Source of the DNA: an uncultured Dysgonomonas sp. | Lineage (GTDB): Bacteria; Bacteroidota; Bacteroidia; Bacteroidales; Dysgonomonadaceae | Length of the DNA: 32,709 nucleotides | Direction of reading: 5' to 3' | NCBI GenBank assembly: GCA_937875275.1 | Contig: CALNCC010000046.1 | Location: 1 to 32,709, forward strand | In this document: piece after piece, positions 1-7,071 of the stretch | Layout of the letters: every line of letters begins with the position of its first letter | Numbering within the stretch: position 1 is the stretch's first letter | The notes under the pieces: generated by a model | Database searches by the model: none | Told to the model about the DNA's origin: nothing | What the model saw: the letters and a program-made list of their open reading frames with translations, nothing else | Program-made: the position numbers and the translations under genes

Positions 1-2652
1 AGTGAGGTTTTGCTCGATTTGGCAGAAGAAAGATATTTCGAACCCATATACAACTGGCATGCCGATAAAGGACTTATCTATGGCAGCGACAATCATGGTA
101 GAGGTAAAGATCCGCTTGCCTACGTCGATTATTTTCGGGCAAATAGCTGGTATACAGCTCCGGGCAATGATGCTCCGGCACGAGGGTCGAGCTTTATCGA
201 AACAAAAGTGTCGAGTTCTATTTCGCATATCTATCAGCGTCCGCGCACATGGTTAGAAGCATTCCATAGCATGGGATGGGGCAGCACCGGTGCATGGCTC
301 ACACAACAGATCGACCATCACTTTATAGCCGGAGGCAACCTTGTGTGTATGCACGGGCTGTACTACTCTACACACGGTGGATGGTGGGAATGGGCTCCGC
401 CTGATTTTCATTTCCGCATGCCTTACTGGGCGCATATGATCAAGTGGTTAGAGTACACCGAACGGATGAGCTACCTGCTCAGTCAGGGGACACATGTTTG
501 CGATATCGCACTGATGTATCCTACCGAGTCGATGCAGGCATATCCCGGAGCGAACGCTTCCGCGACATTCGGTGTAGCCTTAGATTTGAGTGAGCACGGT
601 CTCGATTATGATTTTATGCATTACAAGCCTCTGCGAGATGCGGAAGCCGATAACGGGAATCTTATTGTAGGAGATGAATCCTATAAGATATTGATTCTTT
701 CCGATCTGTGGGCGTGTCATCACACTACTCTGACAAAGGCTTTGGAGCACTACCGAAACGGGGGAATTGTTTTAGCAACAGGCGTATTGCCTAAGGCGAG
801 CACGTTAGACGGCGAAAATTCGAAAGCGGTAAACGATATCTTGTTTGAGTTATTCGGTATAAAAGACAACGATCTATTGCAAGGAATACCAAAGGCACAA
901 ACCAATTCATCGCGCGGTGTCGGCATGTACGTAAGGCCTGCTGAAATGGTAAAAGAAATAAAAAACCTGATCGTACCCGACTTCTTCTCACAAAAAGGAA
1001 AAGGAAAGGTGCTGCACCGTAAAATAGGCGATAAGGACTTGTACATGGTTACCGATGTAGAAAAAGGAGACTTGTGCTTTTTCAGAGCAAAAGGCAAAGT
1101 TGAATTGTGGGATGCCGTATCGGGCAAAAAAGAGTTGATCCCGGTCTATGAGGAGAACGAGAAAGGTACATACTTGAAGATGAACAAAGAGAGCAATCAA
1201 TCATACCTCATTGTTTTTTCGCCCGGCGAATCGTTGAAATACACAGAAGAAAAAACGAAGGAATTAGCAAGTACGATATCCATCGATAAACCGTGGGAAA
1301 TAGAATATCTTCCTACTCTGGATAACAAATGGGGGGATTATCGACTGCCGGCTACGGACGAAATGATTGGTGCAGAAGCTCCGGTGGTTAAATACCGACT
1401 TCAGCGCAACGAAAAAGATAAATGGTACTTGCCCGATTATGAAGATTCGGCATGGAGAGAAAGCATCTATGGATATGGTATCCAAGCGGAATATTGTGCG
1501 GTTGATTCGACAGAGAATTTCAACGGAGTTGCCAGTCAGATGAAATCGGATAGTAAGCAGGATTGGAAACCGTACGAGTTTTCTTGGCAATATGGCGTTT
1601 GGGATAATCCCGGTCCGCAAGGGTTTCATGGACTGAAAAACAGGGTAAGCAATGGCTTTTTTATTCTGAACAATGGCGGGCACGAGTTTTATCGAACCAA
1701 TGTGTGGGTGCCTGAAAGTGGAAGATACAAGGTGGTAACTGACGACCGAAAGCCGGATGCTTTGCTTTTGGATGGAGAAACGATAGCCTTTGAAAATGCT
1801 ATACAGCTGAAAAAAGGATGGCATAGTTTATTGTTCGGATATAGATCGACACCCAAGATAGGCTATCAGAAAAGCCCTTTCGATAATGACCCTCGTCAGC
1901 GAAGCATGGTTGTTCTGTACCCGGAAAATGAAGTGATACCTTCAAAAACCAAAATGTACGACGCCATTGTTTCGTCTTCGTGGGGCATTTCCAATCATTT
2001 GTTTTATTCGCCATATTCCCCTTCTGCAAATACATGGCAGTATCGTGTAGAAACAGTACCCGGAGTTAGCGAAATAGAAATGAAAATATACGGAGAACTG
2101 AAAAATGTTTGGTTGGATGGGAAGAAAATACCATCTCGACAAATATTCGGCAACTCATCAGACGATCAGAACACATATAAGATATCTCTTCCCGATGTGC
2201 ACGCGGCTATCGAAACAATGTCCTTTGACGTGAAAGCCCGCCCCGGATACCAAGCGGCAGGAGTCATGGCTTCGCCCATAAAGTTCGTTTGTGGGAAAGG
2301 GCAGTTAAGTGTAGGCAATTGGGCAGAGCAGGGCTCGTTGCGGTATTATTCGGGCGGTATGTATTACCGAAACAATGTTGATCTACAACTCCAACCGGAG
2401 GATAAGGTTGAATTAAGTTTAGGTAATGTTATTGCTACCTGTGAAGTGAAAGTTAATAATCAATCAGTTGGAATATTGATGAGTCCGCCTTATGCGGTGG
2501 ATATAAGCAAGTATCTGAAATCGGGCGACAATGCTATCGAAGTATTGGTGTATAGCACTCTATCCAATCTTTATCAAACTATTCCGAGTTATTACAGAGG
2601 CGAACCCGATGCCGGGCTGTTGGGTCCTGTCGAATTAAAGGTGTTCAAATGA
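1..2652 (+). CDS. GH106-like alpha-L-rhamnosidase family glycoside hydrolase, C-terminal part
   Basis: This is an open frame from base 1 in phase, so the true start lies upstream of the window; about 883 residues remain. The visible N-terminal part is rich in aromatic motifs (YNWHADKG, GSDNHG, AFHSMGWGSTG, MHGLYYSTHGGWWEWAPPDFHFR) that I associate with the catalytic barrel of GH106-type enzymes, which remove terminal L-rhamnose from plant pectin or similar glycans. Next comes a region with a Rossmann-like look (ILILSDLWACHHTTLTKALEHYRNGG), then beta-rich modules. The last 100 residues (DLQLQPEDKVELSLG, VNNQSVGILMSPPYAVDISKYLKSGDN) resemble the sugar-binding beta-sandwich common at the end of GH2/GH106 proteins. 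The protein is probably periplasmic or on the surface, but the signal peptide is outside the window. Family assignment is by recognition of motifs; the exact substrate is inferred. Confidence 0.75.
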   Translation, partial: SEVLLDLAEERYFEPIYNWHADKGLIYGSDNHGRGKDPLAYVDYFRANSWYTAPGNDAPARGSSFIETKVSSSISHIYQRPRTWLEAFHSMGWGSTGAWLTQQIDHHFIAGGNLVCMHGLYYSTHGGWWEWAPPDFHFRMPYWAHMIKWLEYTERMSYLLSQGTHVCDIALMYPTESMQAYPGANASATFGVALDLSEHGLDYDFMHYKPLRDAEADNGNLIVGDESYKILILSDLWACHHTTLTKALEHYRNGGIVLATGVLPKASTLDGENSKAVNDILFELFGIKDNDLLQGIPKAQTNSSRGVGMYVRPAEMVKEIKNLIVPDFFSQKGKGKVLHRKIGDKDLYMVTDVEKGDLCFFRAKGKVELWDAVSGKKELIPVYEENEKGTYLKMNKESNQSYLIVFSPGESLKYTEEKTKELASTISIDKPWEIEYLPTLDNKWGDYRLPATDEMIGAEAPVVKYRLQRNEKDKWYLPDYEDSAWRESIYGYGIQAEYCAVDSTENFNGVASQMKSDSKQDWKPYEFSWQYGVWDNPGPQGFHGLKNRVSNGFFILNNGGHEFYRTNVWVPESGRYKVVTDDRKPDALLLDGETIAFENAIQLKKGWHSLLFGYRSTPKIGYQKSPFDNDPRQRSMVVLYPENEVIPSKTKMYDAIVSSSWGISNHLFYSPYSPSANTWQYRVETVPGVSEIEMKIYGELKNVWLDGKKIPSRQIFGNSSDDQNTYKISLPDVHAAIETMSFDVKARPGYQAAGVMASPIKFVCGKGQLSVGNWAEQGSLRYYSGGMYYRNNVDLQLQPEDKVELSLGNVIATCEVKVNNQSVGILMSPPYAVDISKYLKSGDNAIEVLVYSTLSNLYQTIPSYYRGEPDAGLLGPVELKVFK

Positions 2653-2690
2653 GGCTACATCTGTGGTGTGGCTAACGTTTGCTCCATGGT

Positions 2691-2724
2691 AGGCTCCGCT
2701 TTACAGGCGGAGTCTGCTTTTTTA
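2691..2724 (+). terminator. Rho-independent terminator after the GH106-like gene
   Basis: A 9-bp stem (AGGCTCCGC pairing with GCGGAGTCT, one G-T pair, 7-base loop) lies about 40 bases after the stop codon and is followed by a T-rich run (GCTTTTTTAT). It ends the plus-strand GH106-like transcript. The remaining bases up to 2840 hold no gene that I can support. Confidence 0.8.
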
Positions 2725-2840
2725 TAATCGTTGAGTTTGTAACTATCATCCAGTATAAGTAATCTGTTTTAACAAACTGTTTCTTATTGAGTATTAGATT
2801 CGATTACAGTCTCTTATCCGAAGAAGGAGATCTTCTGATC

Positions 2841-4258
2841 CTATTCGAAAATAATATACACAGGGCTTTCCGTTACAGTAAACTCCATACCATCTTCTTC
2901 CATTTTCCATGCAGGCGTATCTTCATCCGACTCAGACAATGCCATTGAGATTACCTTTGTTGGTCTACCGGGTAGGTTCTCTAATTTTGTAGTAAATGAT
3001 TTCTGGTCATACTTATATTTCTCCTGAGAAGTAGTTCCCGTAGGGCTCCATACAGCCCATATCTTTTTATCTACATTTTCGCCATGGTTAAATTCGTAAA
3101 CATATACGAGATTGTTATTGTCATCGTTGCGTTGAACAACCTTTTCGAAGCGATATTCGCCGAGTAAACTATACAGTTGTTTCACTGCCCAAAACGACAT
3201 TTTTGGTTCAAAATTTCTCGTTAATCCCCCCGAAGCATGTATGCCTGGTTCGTCTTCATCATTGTAGTAATAAATATATGCCCTGTCGATATCGCGTTCG
3301 GCAAAAAGGAAAAAACTACGGATGATATATTGCGCCTGTTGTAGGTCGCTAACTCCTTGCCAATCGAGTGACAGTGCCCATCCTGTTCGTTTGTCCATTG
3401 CCTCGGGCGTACAGGCATCGTAACCAAATTCGGTCGCCATTCTACCGTTTCGTCTACCACCTTCAGATAGTCGGTCGCAGAGTCTTCGGGGAAGGTTCTG
3501 TTCCATGGGCTTTTTCCTGGTGCTGATTCGGGTATGGATGCATATACATGTACATTTATGACATCGTAAAGGGGCAGTATATCTTCATCTTTATATATAC
3601 TATTTAAATCCTGACTATAATCGTCTCCTTCACGGGCTTGTACTGTAGGCGTAAGTATCTTCATCGCCCGATCGCCGTCTCTTATACCTTGTGCTATATT
3701 GGAAAAGATAGTCTTGAATAAAGGAATATCAAACCTGCCGCCAGGTTCATTGCCTACTTCCATCGAGGTGCACAATTTTTTTTCTCCTGATGGGCCAAAG
3801 AAAGATGCCATCGCTTTACCATATCTGTATGCCCAATCCTCTTGCCCTTGCCAGAAGGATTCATAGTCGCGTTCGGGAGGAGTAAGGCCTAAGAACTGTA
3901 TGCAAATGTCTGTTTCAAATCCCTTTTCTTTCCATGGAGCATATACCTGCGTTTCCCAATTAACTAAATTAGTACATATGGGCAGCGTGATGTCGCCTCC
4001 GGGATTCTCTACGTCCCATCTTACACTATGGTAGTTGCGCACTAAGCGACATAGTTGACTATATAAATCGGGTTTGAAATGAAAATGACCATTGATCCCC
4101 ATGAAATCTTTGAACAAGGGTTTTACTTTTTTACTTCCGCCTTTTTCAGATGAAGCTGTAGCCGGCAGCACTTTGTTTGTTGCATAAACAGAAGTTAAGG
4201 CAGACCCACCTAATAGTATTACAACAAAGATGATTTTAAGAAGGAACCAGTTTCTCAT
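2841..4258 (-). pseudogene. Clan GH-A-type secreted glycoside hydrolase, interrupted by a one-base frameshift
   Basis: The start at 4258 gives a signal peptide or N-terminal anchor (MRNWFLLKIIFVVILLGGSA). The first frame runs in a GH-like barrel to W274 and contains MEVGNEP (E171), the usual acid/base Glu after Asn in clan GH-A. Around 3436-3438 the sensible reading moves to another frame, which supplies TEFGYD, the expected nucleophile Glu on a later strand. It then continues through a barrel end (FFLFAERDIDRAYIYYYNDEDEPG) and a C-terminal beta domain to the stop at 2841. The two halves join as DETVEW-(A)-TEFGYD if one G is restored in a short G run, giving about 472 residues. The stop codon context is otherwise clean, so this is either a recent mutation or a sequencing error. 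The exact GH family is not recognised. A TATATTTG box at 4290-4283 may be its promoter element. Confidence 0.7.
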
Positions 4259-4575
4259 AGAGTATAGAATTTGAGGAAAATACAAATATAACTCATGGTG
4301 CATTTAGAATAAAATAAAAGTCTAATAAAAAAGCAAGCTAATATTTTTTTTGACTTGTAACACAACACATTAACTGTATAACTCATGCTGATTCTTGGTT
4401 TAAGTTTTGTTTTTTCATCTTCTTCTATTGTCGCAAATTTTAATAAGGTATCTTTCTTGTCTTTTTGTATTTCGTCAAATAACATAGAAGATTCATAGTC
4501 ATAGTATTGCTGCATTAATGGTTCTACTAATTTTAGATAGTGAGATTGGATATAAAATATGTTTTCTGTGTCCAT
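4255..4575 (-). CDS. Small hypothetical protein whose C-terminus is a fused integrase head
   Basis: From MDTENIFYIQ the frame encodes 106 residues. The first 63 are a Tyr- and acid-rich unit (VEPLMQQYYDYESSMLFDE) that I do not recognise. From M64 it reads MSYTVNVLCYKSKKILA, which matches the first residues of the decayed integrase at 6793 (MNGTVNMLCYRSKTLA), and then drifts into a hydrophobic tail of no clear origin. It is therefore probably a small element gene joined in frame to an integrase relic, and the C-terminal 40 residues may be meaningless. It has its own upstream region after the terminator of the HIRAN gene, with a perfect palindrome before the start. The stop overlaps the start of the neighbouring glycosidase (ATGA), probably by chance. 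Confidence 0.4.
   Translation of the reverse strand: MDTENIFYIQSHYLKLVEPLMQQYYDYESSMLFDEIQKDKKDTLLKFATIEEDEKTKLKPRISMSYTVNVLCYKSKKILACFFIRLLFYSKCTMSYICIFLKFYTL
4351..4402 (-). repeat. Duplicated integrase start region, copy 1 (decayed)
   Basis: About 52 bases align with 6758-6808 at roughly three quarters identity by eye. The match covers both the upstream sequence and the first codons of the integrase reading frame (start codon at 4386, encoding MSYTVNVLCYKSKK). Similarity stops within about ten bases beyond the downstream edge. It is a remnant of a second, related tyrosine recombinase gene in the same orientation. Confidence 0.65.
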
Positions 4576-4579
4576 AGTT

Positions 4580-4596
4580 ATTTGTTTTAAACAAAT
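4580..4596. promoter_or_regulatory. Perfect palindrome before the small island ORF; possible operator
   Basis: ATTTGTTT and AAACAAAT form a perfect 8-1-8 inverted repeat ending four bases before the start codon at 4575. On the minus strand it overlaps a TATATTTG sequence (about 4601-4594) that fits the Bacteroidetes -7 element. A repressor-binding role is inferred from position and symmetry only. Confidence 0.35.
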
Positions 4597-4633
4597 ATAA
4601 AAAAATAAGACCGCTTCGATTAAGAAACGGTCT
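4595..4633 (-). terminator. Rho-independent terminator of the hipA-like/HIRAN operon
   Basis: Read on the minus strand, AGACCGTTTC and GAAGCGGTCT form a 10-bp stem with one mismatch and a 6-base loop, followed by TATTTTTTTATA. It lies 33 bases after the stop of the HIRAN gene, so the two-gene unit ends here. Confidence 0.8.
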
Positions 4634-4666
4634 GTATTATTCTTATATATACTATTTGGGGAGTAT

Positions 4667-5287
4667 TTATTGTGGTAAAAAAATGCGAACAAATAGTTGT
4701 TTGTTTACATCTCTAGAACTAATTATATGTTTTACTTCTATTTCTAATTTATCAGAATTTATATTTTGAAAAACCATATTGTGACCTTTCTTTATATATC
4801 CGATAAGTTCTTTTTTAAATAATACCTTAACCGCATTTTCATCTTTTTCATGTCTTTCTTTTTCAAAGGTCAATTTGTAACTCAATCCCGCAATGTCGGT
4901 TACAAATTTTAAACCTTTTTCAAATTGAAAATTAGCTAAAAACTCAAAATTATCAATTTGAGTTATCCCTTGAGTCATTGCTAATACATATAATTTATCA
5001 TTTTTATATTGGGTTTCAATATCCCAGAAATTAAGTAAGGGGCTTGAGTCTGAACGGTCTGTATTAATAAGTCTTTTAGAAAATAAGTCTAAGACATCAC
5101 TATATTCTAGTTTCTCTATATTAAGCCCAGGATAACCTTTAAATCCAAACTTCTTCGCTTGATTAAGGTTTTCTCTTAAATATCTAAAGTCAACTTTTTC
5201 TCCATTAAGGATTAATTCTCCTACTATTATTCTGGCAAATCCTTTAGAAGTTCTCCAGGATAAGTATATTTTGTCAAACTTGTTCAT
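4667..5287 (-). CDS. HIRAN-domain protein with a HipA-N1/HipS-like N-terminal region
   Basis: 206 residues. Residues about 127-203 look like a HIRAN domain: FVTDIAGLSYKLTFEKER, then a conserved-type core HEKDENAVKVLF...ELIGYIKKGHN. HIRAN modules are known from Rad5/HLTF-type helicases, where they bind DNA 3' ends, and in bacteria they often stand alone. Residues about 5-90 (IYLSWRT, RIIVGELI, DFRYLREN, LFSKRLINTDRSD) resemble the small N-terminal subdomain of HipA, which the split HipS protein also represents; this is my inference. The ATG at 5287 lies inside the end of the upstream kinase gene (14-base overlap), so the two are translationally coupled. There are no signal peptide or membrane segments, so it is cytoplasmic. 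A substrate-targeting or kinase-restraining partner is plausible but unproven. Confidence 0.7.
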   Translation of the reverse strand: MNKFDKIYLSWRTSKGFARIIVGELILNGEKVDFRYLRENLNQAKKFGFKGYPGLNIEKLEYSDVLDLFSKRLINTDRSDSSPLLNFWDIETQYKNDKLYVLAMTQGITQIDNFEFLANFQFEKGLKFVTDIAGLSYKLTFEKERHEKDENAVKVLFKKELIGYIKKGHNMVFQNINSDKLEIEVKHIISSRDVNKQLFVRIFLPQ

Positions 5288-6302
5288 TATTATTGAGTAT
5301 AATGTTTATTCGTGCATCAATATATTTAACTATAAACTCTTTTCTAATAGAGGATAATTTATAGTCATTAAACTGGTTGGGTAATTTTTTATCAATATTC
5401 TTTACAATATTAACTAATATCTTTTTACTATATCTTGATTTTATAATTTCAAAAACTTTATTAACCTCATCTGGATAATCTATTTTTATGGTATTAATAA
5501 GTTCAAAATGATTTAGTTTGTTGTCATTCCATCTGATGTCCGGTTTTCCTTTATTTATAAAAATCTCAAACTTATCATTATTGTTTAAAAGCTCTTCCAT
5601 TTTTTTGTCATCCAATTCTCTTGCTAGACTGCTTCCATTGTCATATAGCGGAGAAAATTTGCAAATATCTTTCTTCATCTTTTTATCGAATTTAGATATT
5701 GTAAATTTGCCTTTACTTATAAATAATAGTATAAATTGTAACTTTAATTTATCTAACCATGATAATTGAGACACATTTTTTATAGCCTCATTCAATTTTT
5801 TATTAGATATCACAACAGCCCAATTCTCAGAGTGCCTATCTGAGTTCCCAATAATTGCATCAAAAATAATCATTTTGATTACATCATTGATTAAATGTTC
5901 CAATTTTAATTTTTTTAGAGAGCCTACTATCTTCTGAAAGGAGTGAGATTTTCTATAATTATCTTGGAAATCAGGATGTTTTTCTACAATATAACCATAT
6001 CCTTCGTTTAATTCTTCATTATTTATATCTATAATAGATTTTGAGATGCAACCTATTTCATTCTTAAAATATGCAACATCATATGGTACAACATTAAAGC
6101 TCAGTAGACGACCAATTTGTGAGGCTATAATCTCAGACCAGAACTCATACTTGTAATCTTTTCCAGGCTTAAATAAGGACTTCTTGAAAAAATACACAAG
6201 GCCAAGATTAGATGTTAAAATGTGCTTATTTCTTGTTCCAGATGTATTGATATGGACTTCTTTCTTCCATTTGGAAACATCGATAAATTTAGTCTTGAAC
6301 AT
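5274..6302 (-). CDS. HipA-like serine/threonine kinase (HipA C-terminal fold, CtkA/HipT-like size)
   Basis: 342 residues from MFKTKFIDVSKWKK. The start at 6302 is preferred because the 12 residues upstream (MRTFATLIFTPI) overlap a promoter-like box. HipA kinase signatures are present: a strand followed by Lys (YFFKKSLFK, about 38-45), a helix EFWSEIIASQIGRLL (53-67), the catalytic loop IGNSDRHSENW (151-161, with D155 and N160) and the metal-binding DNG (221-223). HipA-family kinases phosphorylate translation factors such as tRNA synthetases in the E. coli cases studied, or other targets. The protein lacks the HipA N-subdomain, which may be supplied in trans by the overlapping downstream HIRAN gene. 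No HipB-type HTH gene is visible. Base composition is strongly AT-rich, in keeping with acquisition on the island. The family call is firm; toxin, defence or other function is open. Confidence 0.85.
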   Translation of the reverse strand: MFKTKFIDVSKWKKEVHINTSGTRNKHILTSNLGLVYFFKKSLFKPGKDYKYEFWSEIIASQIGRLLSFNVVPYDVAYFKNEIGCISKSIIDINNEELNEGYGYIVEKHPDFQDNYRKSHSFQKIVGSLKKLKLEHLINDVIKMIIFDAIIGNSDRHSENWAVVISNKKLNEAIKNVSQLSWLDKLKLQFILLFISKGKFTISKFDKKMKKDICKFSPLYDNGSSLARELDDKKMEELLNNNDKFEIFINKGKPDIRWNDNKLNHFELINTIKIDYPDEVNKVFEIIKSRYSKKILVNIVKNIDKKLPNQFNDYKLSSIRKEFIVKYIDARINIILNNNEQV

Positions 6303-6325
6303 TATTGGAGTAAATATTAATGTTG

Positions 6326-6333
6326 CAAAAGTA
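6326..6333 (-). promoter_or_regulatory. Candidate -7 box of the hipA-like operon
   Basis: The minus strand reads TACTTTTG, fitting TAnnTTTG, and would place transcription start about 15-20 bases before the ATG at 6302. No TTTG is present at the expected -33 distance, so this rests on the -7 element alone. Confidence 0.35.
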
Positions 6334-6399
6334 CGCATAGTTATAGTAAATATTATATTTTAGGCTACTCTTTCTTGTACTTATAGATAATCTTCTAAA

Positions 6400-6793
6400 A
6401 TTTTTAACCTTGTGTAGCCTATTAGCTCGTTGTGTCTCTGTCTTATGAATCTTAGAGAGTATCGGGAATATGTACACTCCATTCTTCTGGTCATATCTTT
6501 GTATGATCTCTAAAGCTTTGGCTTGCAGAGGTATTTTTATCAACTTCTTTGTTTTCTTTCGAGTATATACAAGTCTGTTGTCAACAACATTATTTCTTGT
6601 CAAGTATAAGCTCTTTGTTGGGGCAACTCCTCTTAGGTTTGTTCTTATCAAAGTCCCAATATTCTGGTAGGATTGATACCCCAAGGCTCTTGTATTTTCT
6701 TCTGCCATCTTTGCTGATGCAAAGCATCAAAGGATATTCTCCATTGGCTAATGTCTTTGACCTGTAACATAGCATATTAACTGTTCCATTCAT
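6400..6793 (-). pseudogene. Decayed Bacteroidetes-type tyrosine recombinase (integrase)
   Basis: From the ATG at 6793 one frame encodes a 67-residue arm-binding domain (MNGTVNMLCYRSKTLANGEY, RRKYKSLGVSILPEYWDF) that stops at 6590. Another frame then gives the middle of a catalytic domain: NNVVDNRLVYTRKKTKKLIKIPLQ, IIQRYDQ, VYIFPILS and HKVKN. The core-binding domain and the first catalytic Arg region between them are missing, and nothing resembling the final HxxR and Tyr motifs follows. The gene thus has an internal deletion plus frameshift and a lost C-terminus, and cannot encode an active enzyme. Its position 113 bases from the tRNA 3' end marks the integrase end of the island. Confidence 0.8.
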
Positions 6794-6808
6794 GTCAATT
6801 CTGGTTTA
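6758..6808 (-). repeat. Duplicated integrase start region, copy 2
   Basis: This is the partner of the repeat at 4351-4402, in the same orientation, covering the start codon at 6793 and its upstream sequence. The pair brackets the kinase/HIRAN module about 2.4 kb apart. Confidence 0.65.
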
Positions 6809-6822
6809 CAGTCTGGTTTACA
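6800..6822. repeat. Tandem 12-base repeat upstream of the integrase
   Basis: TCTGGTTTACA occurs twice with a 12-base period (6800-6810 and 6812-6822), just before the integrase start codon. Next to it lies a looser CCCTAAA direct repeat (about 6829-6850). Such iterated sites near an integrase could be arm-type integrase sites or an operator; this is inferred. Confidence 0.5.
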
Positions 6823-6862
6823 TTGGCTCCCTAAACCGCCCTAAAACCACCCATATAGACAT

Positions 6863-6892
6863 AAAAAAACAGCTAAGAATTTATCTTAACTG
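6863..6892 (-). terminator. Rho-independent terminator of the tRNA gene
   Basis: On the minus strand CAGTTAAGA and TCTTAGCTG form a 9-base stem with one mismatch, followed by TTTTTTTATG. It begins 13 bases beyond the tRNA 3' end, so the tRNA transcript stops before the island. Confidence 0.75.
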
Positions 6893-6905
6893 CTTGATTA
6901 TTAGG

Positions 6906-6979
6906 TGGTCCCACTTGGGCTTGAACCAAGGACCCCATGATTATGAGTCATGTGCTCTAACCAACTGAGCTATAGGACC
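6906..6979 (-). tRNA. tRNA with anticodon CAU (Met or lysidine-modified Ile2)
   Basis: A 74-base cloverleaf: a seven-pair acceptor stem (GGTCCTA with TGGGACC, one T-G pair), the D-arm AGCTCAGTTGGTTAGAGC, an anticodon stem CATGA/TCATG with loop CTCATAA, and a T-arm with loop TTCAAGC. CCA is not encoded (CCT follows the discriminator A). The loop fits elongator Met or the AUA-reading Ile2. The acceptor pairs C4-G69 and C5-G68 are shared with E. coli tRNA-Ile2, where they are recognition points for lysidine synthetase, so Ile2 is favoured by inference. It lies beside the integrase remnant and is the likely attachment site of the island. Confidence 0.9.
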
Positions 6980-7071
6980 GGGATTTTATTGGTTTCCCTC
7001 AAATCGGGTGCAATGTTACTGCTTTTCGTTTAACAATGCAAATATTTGCAGAAAAAAAGATCGGTTTAATG

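Larger units (their letters stand above)
4259..6830. mobile_element. Decayed tRNA-adjacent integrative island carrying a HipA-like/HIRAN module
   Basis: The segment is markedly AT-rich: one sampled 60-base line at 5341 has 14 G/C, compared with 33 of 60 at 14941. It contains a broken tyrosine integrase starting 113 bases from the 3' end of a tRNA gene, and a second decayed integrase head at the far side. Between them sit a HipA-like kinase gene, a HIRAN-domain gene and a small ORF. Bacteroidetes integrative elements often insert at tRNA 3' ends with the integrase next to the tRNA, and this arrangement matches. I could not find a repeat of the tRNA 3' end on the other side, so the outer boundary near 4259-4350 is set by composition and by the neighbouring glycosidase gene only. 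Confidence 0.6.

Noticed and set aside
1264..1824. 186-codon minus-strand frame within the GH106-like gene
   Set aside because: It is antisense to a conserved enzyme, with no start context or family features.
4667..6302. Reading the kinase/HIRAN pair as a standard hipBA toxin-antitoxin system
   Set aside because: There is no HTH HipB gene, and the kinase is shorter than HipA because it lacks the N-subdomain.
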